Shown here: positions 15,883-23,778 of the stretch, piece by piece
Layout: every line of letters starts with the position of its first letter
How positions within the stretch are numbered: position 1 is the stretch's first letter
Assembly: GCF_028882275.1 (NCBI RefSeq)
Contig: NZ_JARBUT010000001.1
Location: forward strand, 744,001-808,000
Source of the DNA: Nocardiopsis sp. N85
Lineage (GTDB): Bacteria; Actinomycetota; Actinomycetes; Streptosporangiales; Streptosporangiaceae
Reading direction: 5' to 3'
DNA length: 64,000 nt
Notes under the pieces: generated by a model
Told to the model about the DNA's origin: nothing
The model's database searches: none
What the model saw: the letters and a program-made list of their open reading frames with translations, nothing else
Program-made: the position numbers and the translations under genes

Positions 15883-16012
15883 CCGTCCGGAATTCCGGAC
15901 GGTCGGCAGGGGCGGTTTTTCGGAAATCCCTTTTCGTGGTGCGCGCATCTCTTTTTCGGGCGTCGCCGTGTTCGAAAAAGGAGGGTCCCGCCGATGTCGA
16001 CGGGACCCTTTT
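15881..16012. terminator. Terminator region between convergent genes
   Basis: Two hairpins occur here. A perfect 24-bp palindrome at 15881-15904, with EcoRI-type GAATTC at its centre, begins inside the DUF421 stop codon. GGGTCCCG at 15983-15990 pairs with CGGGACCC at 16001-16008, flanked by AAAAA on the left and TTTT on the right, a bidirectional intrinsic terminator serving the plus gene ending at 15882 and the minus gene ending at 16026. Confidence 0.8.
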
Positions 16013-16025
16013 CATGCGTATCGGG

Positions 16026-16286
16026 TCAGACTCGGCGCAGCCACAGGTAGACGGTGGCCCCGCCGTCGCAGAGGTAGTCGGAGTACCGGGCGTTCTGCAC
16101 CTGCTTGCGGCCCTCCGCGTGGCAGGCGGAGTAGGTCCAGTACCAGGAGTAGTACTCCCAGCAGGGGCTGACGTTGCCGTTGTGCTCGCACTGCGGCTGC
16201 GGTTCGACCGCGGCCGCGGGGGAGGCGAGGCCGAGGGTGACGACGGCCGTCATGGCGGCTACGGTGAGCGTCTTGGCGAACTTCAC
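16026..16286 (-). CDS. Small secreted cysteine-containing protein
   Basis: The product is 86 residues from GTG 16286 (AGGTG upstream). Residues 1-26 are a Sec signal peptide: basic start VKFAKT, hydrophobic core and ASPAAA cleavage site. The mature about 60 residues carry four cysteines (QCEH, PCWE, ACHA, LCDG) and many Tyr/Trp residues, enough for two disulfides. I do not recognise the family. A secreted peptide of this size could be an inhibitor or a surface protein, but nothing indicates which. Confidence 0.68.
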   Translation of the reverse strand: MKFAKTLTVAAMTAVVTLGLASPAAAVEPQPQCEHNGNVSPCWEYYSWYWTYSACHAEGRKQVQNARYSDYLCDGGATVYLWLRRV

Positions 16287-16888
16287 TGGACACCTCTTCT
16301 GTGTTCCCGTTGAAGGGCGCCCGGAATGGGTCATCGTGGGGGCGATGGCGCGCGGTCGCGCTTTTCCGGATCGTGAGGATCATAGAATCCGTTGGGTCAA
16401 AGCAGGGGAAAAGCAAAGGCAAAGCGATGGTCAAGTGAATTCACCTATGAGAATTATGTGATTTCGTGCCGTTGTGTTCCCGCCGGAGACCGACCGCGGC
16501 TGAGGAGGGCCTCGCCCCTCAGGGTGCGGGTGCGCAGGACCCTGTTCCCCCGACGCGCGTGCACCGGGTGGGACCGGCGCGGCACCGCCGGGTGGTGGGA
16601 GGCCGTCGACACCGCCCTCGCGCACGCGCCCCACCTCGGAGGCGGTCCGGGGCCCGTCCGGGCAGGCCGGCACCCGGGCCCGGCCCGCGCCGGGACACCC
16701 CGGCCGTCGGCCCCGGTGTACGGCACGGGTTCGCCGACACCGCCCCCGCCCCCGGACGGCCGCGCATCATGTGCGGCACGCCTCCGACACCCCCGTCCAG
16801 GAGCGCGAGGACCACTCCTGAACAGCGGGGAAGAAACCCGGGCGCGCGTTGTTGCCCTTGGACGGTGGACGACGCGAAGGGGGACACC
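16287..16888. other. 602-bp gene-free region with an AT-richer patch
   Basis: Positions about 16370-16470 are clearly less G+C-rich than the surroundings and include the palindrome GTGAATTCAC at 16435-16444. This is probably promoter DNA for the secreted protein or the flavoprotein. The rest is G+C-rich sequence in which I see no supported gene. Confidence 0.45.
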
Positions 16889-17983
16889 ATGACGGCTACC
16901 GCGCCGGCGGCACCGGAGGAGACCGACGTGGTCGTGGTGGGCGCGGGCCAGGCCGGGCTCTCGGTGGCCTGGCACCTGCGCCGCCTGGGCCTGGTCCCCG
17001 GAACCGACGCGGTCGTGCTCGACCGGGGTCCCGCCCCCGGCGGGGCCTGGCAGTTCCGCTGGGAGGCGCTGCGCCTGGACGACGCCCACAAGGTCGACGA
17101 CCTGCCGGGCATGCGGGAACTCGGTCTGAGCTTCGCCACCGCCGACGGCACCCGACCCGCCCGGGACGTCGTCCGCGAGTACTACGACCGCTACGAGCGC
17201 GCCTTCGACCTGCGGGTGCGCCGCCCGACCACGGTGTCCCGGGTGCGGGAGGCCGGGGACGGCCGACTCCTGGTGGAGACCGACCGGGGCGCGCTCCTCA
17301 CCCGGGCGCTGGTCAACGCGAGCGGCACCTGGGCGCGGCCGTTCCGGCCCTCCTTCCCGGGGGTCGCGGACTTCCGGGGCGTGCAGGTGTCCACGCCGCG
17401 TTACCGGGCGGCGGAGGACTTCTCGGGGCTGCGGGTGCTGGTCGTGGGCGGGGGCACCTCCGCCGTCGGATTCCTCCACGAACTGGAGGGGGTCGCCGCC
17501 GAGACGATCTGGGTCACCCGTCGCCCGGTCCGCTTCGTCGACGATCCCGGAGCCGGGATCGCCGCGGTGGACCGGGCCGATGAGGCCGCCCGCGCCGGAC
17601 GGCCGCTGCCCAGTATCTCCAGCGGTACGGGACTGCCCGCCACCGAGCGGAACCTGGCCGCCGTCGAACGCGGCCTGCTGGTGGCCCGCCCCCCGTTCAC
17701 CGCGATCGAACCCCACGGGGTGCGCTGGGCCGACGGCTCCTTCGCGCCCGTGGACGCCATCATCTGGGCCACGGGCTTCCGCCCCGAGCTCACCCACCTG
17801 GCCCCGTTGGGGTTGCGTGAACCCGAGGGCGGGCTCAAGGTCGAGCGGGGCCGTTCGGTGCGCGACCCGCGCGTGTTCCTCGCCGGGTACGGACCCCAGG
17901 CCAGCACGATCGGCGCCAACCGGGCGGGACGGACCGTCGCCCGGCAGGTCGTGGACCACCTGAGCGCCCCGGTCGCCGCTTGA
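16889..17983 (+). CDS. FMO-like flavoprotein (NAD(P)-binding, CzcO-type)
   Basis: The 364-residue protein has an FAD-binding GxGxxG at VVVVGAGQAGLSVAWHL (14-30). A GGAWQFRW segment follows, typical of flavin monooxygenase/CzcO proteins. The second nucleotide-binding motif is VLVVGGGTSAVGFLHEL at about 182-198. An ATGFRPELTHL segment (about 295) is the conserved FMO/BVMO-like region. It probably uses NAD(P)H and FAD for oxidation of a small molecule or sulfur/nitrogen compound. It is preceded by a 602-bp gap and followed by a degenerate tandem repeat that starts over its stop codon. No partner gene is adjacent. Confidence 0.85.
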   Translation: MTATAPAAPEETDVVVVGAGQAGLSVAWHLRRLGLVPGTDAVVLDRGPAPGGAWQFRWEALRLDDAHKVDDLPGMRELGLSFATADGTRPARDVVREYYDRYERAFDLRVRRPTTVSRVREAGDGRLLVETDRGALLTRALVNASGTWARPFRPSFPGVADFRGVQVSTPRYRAAEDFSGLRVLVVGGGTSAVGFLHELEGVAAETIWVTRRPVRFVDDPGAGIAAVDRADEAARAGRPLPSISSGTGLPATERNLAAVERGLLVARPPFTAIEPHGVRWADGSFAPVDAIIWATGFRPELTHLAPLGLREPEGGLKVERGRSVRDPRVFLAGYGPQASTIGANRAGRTVARQVVDHLSAPVAA

Positions 17984-18160
17984 GGCCTCGGTGGTGGGGT
18001 GTCCGCGCGCCCGGATCGCTACTTGAGGCCTCGGTCGTGGGCTGCCCGTGCGCCCGGGGCGCCGTCCGAGGCCCCGACCACGGGGCACGTGCACGCTCGG
18101 GGCGCCGGCTGAGGCCCTGGTCGTGGAACATCCGCGCGCGCCCCGACCGCCGCCCGCGGA
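17978..18160 (+). repeat. Degenerate tandem repeat, four units of about 43 bp
   Basis: Four units begin with TGAGGCC or CGAGGCC and contain a GG(T/C)CGTGG-like core followed by CCCG(C/T)GCGC. The first unit begins inside the stop region of the flavoprotein gene, and units 2 and 3 share GCCCGGGGCGCC-like ends. The units drift strongly. Confidence 0.55.
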
Positions 18161-18182
18161 CCTCTGCCCGGCTCCCCGCCGG

Positions 18183-18722
18183 CTACATCGCCGTCAGGAT
18201 CGCCGCCAACGGCTCCGGAACCCGGTCCGGGTCCAGCGCTCGGGCCATCGCACGGGCGTACCGTTCCTTCTCGTTGCTCATGAACCCGTGCAGCTGCCGG
18301 TCGGCCGGTCGGCTCCGGTGCGCCGGCTGCCGACGGTAGGTCCACAAGGACCGTTCCCGGCCCTGTCCGGCGATCACCCGTTCCACCCCGGCGACGCCCA
18401 GGGCCCGGATCAGCTCGTCCTCCAGATCGGCCACGCACACGTGGAAGTCCCGCCCCAGCCCCGCCTGCGCGAAGGCCCGGTCGAAGTGCCGTTCCTCCCC
18501 CGCGTCGCACAGTCCCACCAGGCGCGCCCCCGCGCCCCGTGGACCCAGCCGGCTCACGAAGCGGCTGATGTTGGTGGCGCCGCCCATCGGCACGATCACG
18601 GCGCCCCGGGCCGCCGGGTCCACACCGAGCCGCTCCGCCAGGGTGACCAGGGCCGCGCGATCGCTCTCGCCCTCGACGAGGATCGCGACGTCGAACCCGT
18701 TCAGCCCTTCCACGCGCGCCAC
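18183..18722 (-). CDS. Stand-alone TOPRIM protein (OLD-family-like)
   Basis: From GTG 18722 this is about 179 residues; the frame stays open to an ATG at 18782. FDVAILVEGESDRAAL contains the TOPRIM glutamate, GLCDAGEERH the first acidic pair, and LEDELIRALG the second conserved acidic/helix region, as in the C-terminal nuclease of OLD-family proteins. The usual N-terminal ABC-type ATPase is absent. TOPRIM domains cleave or join DNA with metal ions. Stand-alone versions are frequent in actinomycetes and their targets are unknown. It is divergent from the Crp/Fnr gene that begins the cyclase-like cluster, with the palindrome GTGACGTCAC between them. Confidence 0.72.
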   Translation of the reverse strand: MARVEGLNGFDVAILVEGESDRAALVTLAERLGVDPAARGAVIVPMGGATNISRFVSRLGPRGAGARLVGLCDAGEERHFDRAFAQAGLGRDFHVCVADLEDELIRALGVAGVERVIAGQGRERSLWTYRRQPAHRSRPADRQLHGFMSNEKERYARAMARALDPDRVPEPLAAILTAM

Positions 18723-18782
18723 CCTACGGCCTCGCGCCCGCCCTGGGGGAGTTCTTTTCCGGCACGTGGCATGTCCGGTCAT

Positions 18783-18792
18783 GTGACGTCAC
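18783..18792. promoter_or_regulatory. GTGACGTCAC palindrome upstream of the Crp/Fnr gene
   Basis: A perfect 10-bp palindrome lies in the divergent promoter of the TOPRIM and Crp/Fnr genes. Its halves (TGAC/GTCA) resemble Crp-type half-sites but with a shorter spacer. Autoregulation by the Crp/Fnr protein is possible. Confidence 0.4.
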
Positions 18793-18888
18793 GCTTGGAC
18801 AACGGCCGAAGCGATCCCCGATCGACGCCGATGCCGCATCGCGCACCATGGACGTGTGAGGTGGCGAGCGGCCCGGGGAGGCGCGACG

Positions 18889-19620
18889 GTGAGCAGGCAG
18901 GGCTTCGGCGGGTTATTGAAGGACGACCAATGGGACGCCCTCGTACGGTCCGGATCCGTGCGGGTGCACCGCGCCTCGGAGCCGATCATGGGCCAGGGGG
19001 AGCGGGACGACACCGTTCACGTCCTCCAGGGCGGGGACGTCAAGATCTCCGTGCTGCTGCGCGACGGCACCGAGGCGCTGATGGCGATGCGCGGCCCCGG
19101 CGAGGTGCTGGGGGAGATGTCGGTGCTGTCGGGGCTGCCGCGCACCGCGACGGTACGGGCCGCCCGCGGGTCCTGCACCACGTACGTGATCGCCGGGGAC
19201 CGGTTCCGGACCCTGGTGCGCAACATGGTCCTCGAACGTCTCCTGTGGGAGCACATCGTGCGCCGGCAGCAGGAGAGCGAGTCGCTGCGCACCGAGATGG
19301 CCAAGCTCACCTCGCGCGAGCGGCTGGCCGAGACCATGCTCCGGCTCGCGGGCCCTTCCGGAGGTGCGGGGCGGGGACCCATCGAGCTGCACCTGACCCA
19401 GCGCGAACTCGGTGAGGCCGTCGGCCGATCCCTCTCATGGGTCCAGGGGGAACTCCGTCGGCTGCGCGAGGACGGGGTCGTCTCCACCGACCGGGGAAGC
19501 CTGGTGATCCACGGCGCGGAACGACTGCGCCGGGCCCTGTCGGACGGCGACGGGGGTGTATCGACCGAATCAGGGACACATCCGGGAAGAACGTCCCTCC
19601 GGATGCACAGTTCTGGGTAA
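18889..19620 (+). CDS. Crp/Fnr-family cyclic-nucleotide-binding regulator
   Basis: The 243-residue protein from GTG 18889 (GGGGAGG upstream) has an N-terminal cNMP-binding beta-roll. GPGEVLGEMSVLSGLPRTATVRA occupies about 75-97, where the phosphate-binding cassette of Crp would contain G-E-(M/L)-S/A and R-T/S-A. This pattern keeps the Glu and Arg that contact cyclic nucleotides. A long C-helix and a winged HTH follow (LTQRELGEAVGRSLSWVQGELRRL at about 185-208). It precedes the cyclase-like gene by 90 bp, same strand, so it may read that enzyme's product. Confidence 0.88.
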   Translation: MSRQGFGGLLKDDQWDALVRSGSVRVHRASEPIMGQGERDDTVHVLQGGDVKISVLLRDGTEALMAMRGPGEVLGEMSVLSGLPRTATVRAARGSCTTYVIAGDRFRTLVRNMVLERLLWEHIVRRQQESESLRTEMAKLTSRERLAETMLRLAGPSGGAGRGPIELHLTQRELGEAVGRSLSWVQGELRRLREDGVVSTDRGSLVIHGAERLRRALSDGDGGVSTESGTHPGRTSLRMHSSG

Positions 19621-19710
19621 AGGGACGGTCATCCCCGGGTGACAGTGGTGGCCATGCGGTCCGAGAGGGCCGTGTGCGTCCCTCATTCGTCACTCAGGAG
19701 TCAACAGACC

Positions 19711-20493
19711 ATGGCGGAGACGTCTCGTCGTGCCCGTCGCACGAGCCTCGCAATGCCGCCGCAGCGCGCCGTGCTGGCACTCGACGCCGAAGGATTCTCC
19801 CGTACCCCCTCACGCCACCAGGGGATCCTCAACACCACCGTGCGGGACGTGCTGGCGGAGGCGTTCGACCGCGCCGGCCTGGCCGACCTCTGGCGGGACT
19901 GCTCGTTCCCCCAGCACACCGGCGACGGGTACGTCGTCGGTGTCCCCTCGGAGTACCTGCCACTGCTCGTCCACCCGCTGATGGACGAACTCGACGGTGT
20001 CCTGACCGACACCCAGCCGCACCTGGCGTTCGAGGACCGTGCCCTCTGGTTGCGGATGCGCGCCGCGATCGGTCTGGGGCCGCTGCCCGACAGCGGCGGC
20101 GTCCGGCCCGGTGACGGTGTCGGCAGCGCGATGACCGAGACCCACCGGCTGCTCGACGCCGCCCCGCTGAAGGCCGCCCTGGCCGACAGCGACCCGGAGA
20201 TCACCCTGCTGGTCGTCGGGTTGACCGCGCGGGCCCACGAGGACGCGGTCCTGGGCGGGTACACCGCCCTGTCCCCGCGTGCCTTCCGTGACATCGAGGT
20301 GTCCCACCCGGCCAAGGGCTACCGGGCCACGGGGCACCTGTACGTGCCGCGCCCCTCCGTCCGCCCCCGCGCCGCCGCGTCCGGGAACGCCGCGCACGAG
20401 GGCGATGCGACCGGGGCCGCCGAGGTCGCCCGTCCCGCCGTACGCCGCCCGGACCCGGGGACGGTCGTCTTCGAGGCGGTGCGGGATGTCTGA
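19711..20493 (+). CDS. Class III nucleotidyl-cyclase homology domain protein
   Basis: This 260-residue soluble protein resembles class III cyclases. VLALDAEGFSR (21-31) corresponds to the first metal-binding strand (D-x-x-G-F), HTGDGYVVGVP (69-79) to the hairpin with the second metal Asp72, RMRAAIGLGPLP (115-126) to the R-x-G-I-x-G strand, and MTETHRLLDA to the helix that normally reads VNxAARL. Thus both metal-binding aspartates are kept, whereas the substrate-specifying Lys before GD is His69/Thr70 and the transition-state Asn is not evident. It may be an unusual cyclase or a catalytically altered one. Its stop overlaps the next gene by 8 bp. Proteins of this family recur in actinomycete conflict-type loci. 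Confidence 0.65.
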   Translation: MAETSRRARRTSLAMPPQRAVLALDAEGFSRTPSRHQGILNTTVRDVLAEAFDRAGLADLWRDCSFPQHTGDGYVVGVPSEYLPLLVHPLMDELDGVLTDTQPHLAFEDRALWLRMRAAIGLGPLPDSGGVRPGDGVGSAMTETHRLLDAAPLKAALADSDPEITLLVVGLTARAHEDAVLGGYTALSPRAFRDIEVSHPAKGYRATGHLYVPRPSVRPRAAASGNAAHEGDATGAAEVARPAVRRPDPGTVVFEAVRDV

Positions 20494-22117
20494 CGCGCCC
20501 ACCCGGGTCCTCCCCGTCCCGGGGGAGGACCCCGACGGCCCGGACCGGCCGGAGTTCGCCTACGACCCGCCCACCGGCACCTCTCCCGAGGTGACCCGGC
20601 TGATGTGCCTGGCCGCCTACCTCGACGCGGCGTTCCGCCGGGTCGTCCTGAACCGGCTGGTGGACGACCCGCGTCGGGTCGTCGCCCCCTCCTACGGGTT
20701 CGACCTGGTGCCGGTGATCGCCCACTGCCTGCGCGCCCGCGACATCGACGAGGAGTTCTCCCGGAAGCTGACGTTCGCCCGGGGCGTGTGCCTCTTCACG
20801 CTGACGATCATCTCGGTCCTTCTGGTCGTCGGGTGGTTCGACATCGTCGTCCGAGGGAGGGAGTCCGCCCTGCCCCTCGTCGTGATGGTGGTCGTGCTCC
20901 TCGCGCTCTGCGTTCGGGTCGGTGTCCACTTCCTGCCCGGCGATACGGGCCGGACCGCGGTGGAGCGGGCCCGAGAGGCCGACCTCCTCTTCCTGCCCTG
21001 GCTGGCGTGGCGCGACCACCGCGAGCGGATCAAGCGCATCCTGGCCCGGGAGCTGAGCGAGGAGACCTTCACGGGTGGCCCTCCCGTCCAACCGTCCACG
21101 AAACACGGATCACTGCTGCGCTGGGTCGCCCGAGAACAGCACTCCGCGCTGATCCCGTACCGGCTCGACTCCCCCTTCCGCGGAGCGGGTCTGGAACTGA
21201 ACATGTGGTCCCTGGCCTTGGAGTTGCGCAGGCGCGGGGCCGACACCCGGGAGGAGACGGGGCGTCCGCTCGACGAACGCGCCATCGTCGACCTGATCCG
21301 GCCTCAACTGGAGTCCCTGACCCTGTCGGCCGCCGGGGGCGGTCGCGATCGGCTCGGGGCGCTGGAGATCTCCGAGTGCGTGTTCCTGCCGGGCACCCTG
21401 CCGCACGGAGCCCTCCGGAGCGGGCTCCCGGTGGGGGCCCCCGACGACGCCCGGGTGGCCGACCACCTCCGTGCCGCCGTCGCCGAGGGCGGCGAACAAC
21501 GCCGACACTTCCTGCGCATTCGGGTCGGCGGCTGGGACGAACAGGTGGTCGTCACCGTCTTCGTGCGGGTCCACACCCAGGGCGGCGTACTCCTGTTGGA
21601 GATCGTCCCCTATCTGTTGGCGCCCTTGAACGACGACTTCCATGTCGTGTCCGCCGTGGTGGAGGCGCTCACCTCCGGTGTGGACGTGGACGACGTCATC
21701 GACGGACTGATGTCCCGCAACGCCGGGATCCGGAAGGTCCTCGACGTCCTGTCGCGGACCTCGAAGCCGGGCGGGTCCGGCCGCAATTCCGACGACGAGG
21801 ACCGGCGGATCCGGGGACCGGTGTTCTCGGTGCGCCAGTACGCGGCGGGCGGAGGTCTCTCCCACTTCCAGCGGATGGACGTGATCCGTTACGTCAAGAC
21901 CATCGAACTGCGCATCGCCGAGGGCGTGAACCAAGCGCTCGAACAGGCCGGATACGAGACCGAGGAGTTCCGGCGGCGGGCCGTCCATCTGGGCAACGGG
22001 GCCGTCTTCGTCGGCGGTTCGATGACCGGCGGCGCCATCTCCACCGGGTCCGGCTCCCACGCGGAGGACAACTCCACCGACGGTTCCGCTTCACAGAGTG
22101 AGAGGGGAAGCACATGA
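20486..22117 (+). CDS. Two-TM protein with C-terminal amyloid-like motif
   Basis: The 543-residue protein starts at ATG 20486 inside the end of the cyclase-like gene. A cytosolic N-terminal part (1-100) is followed by two close membrane spans (about 101-120 and 128-149), so both termini face the cytosol. A large soluble region follows, containing a beta-rich stretch with EQVVVTVFVRVHTQGGVLLLE (about 350-370). The C-terminus holds FVGGSMTGGAISTG (508-521), a pattern repeated twice in the next protein. No known catalytic motif is seen. The membrane location beside a cyclase-like gene suggests an effector or receptor role, by analogy with TM effectors of cyclic-nucleotide defence systems; no cNMP-binding domain is evident. 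Confidence 0.6.
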   Translation: MSDAPTRVLPVPGEDPDGPDRPEFAYDPPTGTSPEVTRLMCLAAYLDAAFRRVVLNRLVDDPRRVVAPSYGFDLVPVIAHCLRARDIDEEFSRKLTFARGVCLFTLTIISVLLVVGWFDIVVRGRESALPLVVMVVVLLALCVRVGVHFLPGDTGRTAVERAREADLLFLPWLAWRDHRERIKRILARELSEETFTGGPPVQPSTKHGSLLRWVAREQHSALIPYRLDSPFRGAGLELNMWSLALELRRRGADTREETGRPLDERAIVDLIRPQLESLTLSAAGGGRDRLGALEISECVFLPGTLPHGALRSGLPVGAPDDARVADHLRAAVAEGGEQRRHFLRIRVGGWDEQVVVTVFVRVHTQGGVLLLEIVPYLLAPLNDDFHVVSAVVEALTSGVDVDDVIDGLMSRNAGIRKVLDVLSRTSKPGGSGRNSDDEDRRIRGPVFSVRQYAAGGGLSHFQRMDVIRYVKTIELRIAEGVNQALEQAGYETEEFRRRAVHLGNGAVFVGGSMTGGAISTGSGSHAEDNSTDGSASQSERGST

Positions 22118-22671
22118 CGCGACACCACGACGATCCCGAACAGGAGGAGACCGCCCCGGCCGGGGGCGGGCTCTACGTCGGAGGGTCCATCACCGGTGGC
22201 GCGGTGGTGACCGGCGCCCGGGGCCGGGCCGAGGACCGTTCCCGCACCGAGGGGGCCGTGGCCCCGCTCCCCCCGGTCACCGCCCGACCGGTCAGCGCGC
22301 CACCGGGACAGGCGGTGATCGCCGGGCACATCACCGGCGGTGCCCTGGTCACCGGTGAGGACGGGGTGGCGGTGAACGCCTCCGTCCGCGTCGACGCGGT
22401 GACCGTCCAGGTCCTGGACGATCTGGCCGGGGTGCGCGCCGCCCTCGGCCGTCGGCCCCGGACCTTCGAGGTCGAAGCGGTCGACGACGCGCTGGCGCGC
22501 GCCGAAGAGGAGATCACGGACACCGGCGAGGTCGGTCCCGGACTCCTGCGGCGCCTCCTGGCCCTGGTGCGCGGTGGCAGCGCCGTGGTCGGCGAGATGG
22601 CGCGCACCACCCGAGCGGTGGAGGACCTGCACTCCTCCCTGTGCGTGATCGAGGGACGCCATGGCGGCTGA
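22114..22671 (+). CDS. Small adaptor-like protein with two amyloid-like motifs
   Basis: This 185-residue protein starts at the ATGA overlap with the preceding gene. Its N-terminal half carries YVGGSITGGAVVTG at 21-34 and AVIAGHITGGALVTG at 67-81, both matching the motif at the C-terminus of the two-TM protein. The C-terminal half (about 92-185) is helical, with heptad-like Leu/Ala spacing. Short glycine-spaced motifs shared between the end of one protein and the start of its operon neighbour are the hallmark of amyloid-type homotypic signalling in bacteria, such as the BASS and RHIM-like motifs. Homology to those is inferred from pattern, not proven. Confidence 0.6.
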   Translation: MTRHHDDPEQEETAPAGGGLYVGGSITGGAVVTGARGRAEDRSRTEGAVAPLPPVTARPVSAPPGQAVIAGHITGGALVTGEDGVAVNASVRVDAVTVQVLDDLAGVRAALGRRPRTFEVEAVDDALARAEEEITDTGEVGPGLLRRLLALVRGGSAVVGEMARTTRAVEDLHSSLCVIEGRHGG

Positions 22672-22734
22672 ACCGGACCCGCTCGTACGGACATGGACGG
22701 CCGGACCCGGTCGGAACAAGGAAGAGGGGACACG

Positions 22735-23628
22735 ATGACGACGACACCGCGCTGGGACGACGAGCGCCAGCGCTGGGAACGATCGGCCGAGACACCGTTG
22801 CCCGAACCCGAGGAGGCCGGGGCCCCCTGGTTGCCCGCCGCGGGCCTGGCGGTGGTCGCTCTCGTGGGAGCCTCCCCGGCGCTGGCCGGCGCACAAGAGG
22901 AGCCGGGAGCCTACCTGGCGGAGTCCACCGGAACGTATGGCGACGGCCCCCTGCTGGAGACCACACCCCACGACGACCCGTCGGCGACCACGACCGACCC
23001 CCTGCCCCGGACCGACGGCGGTCTCCCCGACGGCTCCTCGTCCTCCGGTGACCACGGTGGCGGTGGGGGCGGCACGACCGGAGGCGGTTCCGGTGGGGAC
23101 GGCTCCGCGCGCGACCCCGAACCCGGCGGCTCCGGGGGCGACGCCCCCGAGGACACCGCGTCGGACGAGCCGGTCCCCTCCGACGAACCGTCCCCCGAAC
23201 CCTCGCCCTCCCCCGACGCTCCGCCCTCCCTGGACCCGGACGTGTGGGAGATGGCGGAGGACGGGGACGGGGAGCGGGTCTTCACCCTCATCGAGGACGA
23301 CGCCTTCGAGGCGGTCCTCACCTGGGACGAGGGCGACGAGACCGACCTGGAGCGCGTCCTGGAGGACCGGGTCCGGGTGCCCGCCCGCGACGAGGAGGGG
23401 TACGAGGAGATCTCCGCCCTCGCGGAGGGCGAATGGGAGCAGGGCGAGCCCGCGTTCGAGTACCTCTACGGCACCGGATCCGGCCGGCACGCCCTGGCCA
23501 CGGCCCTGGTCGATGGCGACCGGGTGGTGACCCTGACCCTTCGCGGCCCCGCCGAGGAGGGGCGACAGGCCCTCGAAGAGCACCTGGTGGAGGTGCTCGG
23601 TCCGCTCGGCGTGCGGGAAGGGGAGTGA
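22735..23628 (+). CDS. Single-TM protein with Gly/Pro/Asp-rich linker and C-terminal domain
   Basis: The 297-residue protein starts at ATG 22735 after GGAAGAGGGG; the frame is open 42 bp further upstream but lacks a ribosome site there. A short cytosolic stretch (1-30) precedes one membrane span (33-52) ending SPALAGA, which could be a signal anchor. Residues 75-165 are low-complexity Gly, Asp, Pro, Ser and Thr. Residues 168-297 form a compact acidic domain (VFTLIEDDAFEAVLTWDEGD, then VVTLTLRGPAEEGRQALEEH). The last part is probably outside the membrane. It ends the operon of the cyclase-like cluster, 63 bp after the adaptor-like gene. No family is recognised. Confidence 0.6.
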   Translation: MTTTPRWDDERQRWERSAETPLPEPEEAGAPWLPAAGLAVVALVGASPALAGAQEEPGAYLAESTGTYGDGPLLETTPHDDPSATTTDPLPRTDGGLPDGSSSSGDHGGGGGGTTGGGSGGDGSARDPEPGGSGGDAPEDTASDEPVPSDEPSPEPSPSPDAPPSLDPDVWEMAEDGDGERVFTLIEDDAFEAVLTWDEGDETDLERVLEDRVRVPARDEEGYEEISALAEGEWEQGEPAFEYLYGTGSGRHALATALVDGDRVVTLTLRGPAEEGRQALEEHLVEVLGPLGVREGE

Positions 23629-23670
23629 CCCTCGCCGAGGACGCCCCCGGGAGGGAGTGACCCGGGGGTC

Positions 23671-23711
23671 GGGCGGGCGCGTGTCCGAGGACGGAGGGAG
23701 CGCGCCCGCCC
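23671..23711 (+). terminator. Hairpin after the cyclase-like operon
   Basis: GGGCGGGCGCG at 23671-23681 pairs perfectly with CGCGCCCGCCC at 23701-23711 across a 19-base loop, 42 bp after the operon's last stop. No T-run follows. Confidence 0.5.
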
Positions 23712-23778
23712 CTGAAGCCGGACCCGAACGGATACGATGCGGCACTGAGCGCACCGTCACGTCCGGAAGGGGAACGGG

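Noticed and set aside
17978..18160. CRISPR array
   Set aside because: The repeat units are adjacent, without spacers, and diverge strongly. No cas gene is near. No array is seen elsewhere in the window.
19711..22117. A canonical Pycsar defence system
   Set aside because: The cyclase-like protein lacks some usual catalytic residues and the membrane protein has no evident cyclic-nucleotide-binding domain. I keep it only as a candidate module.
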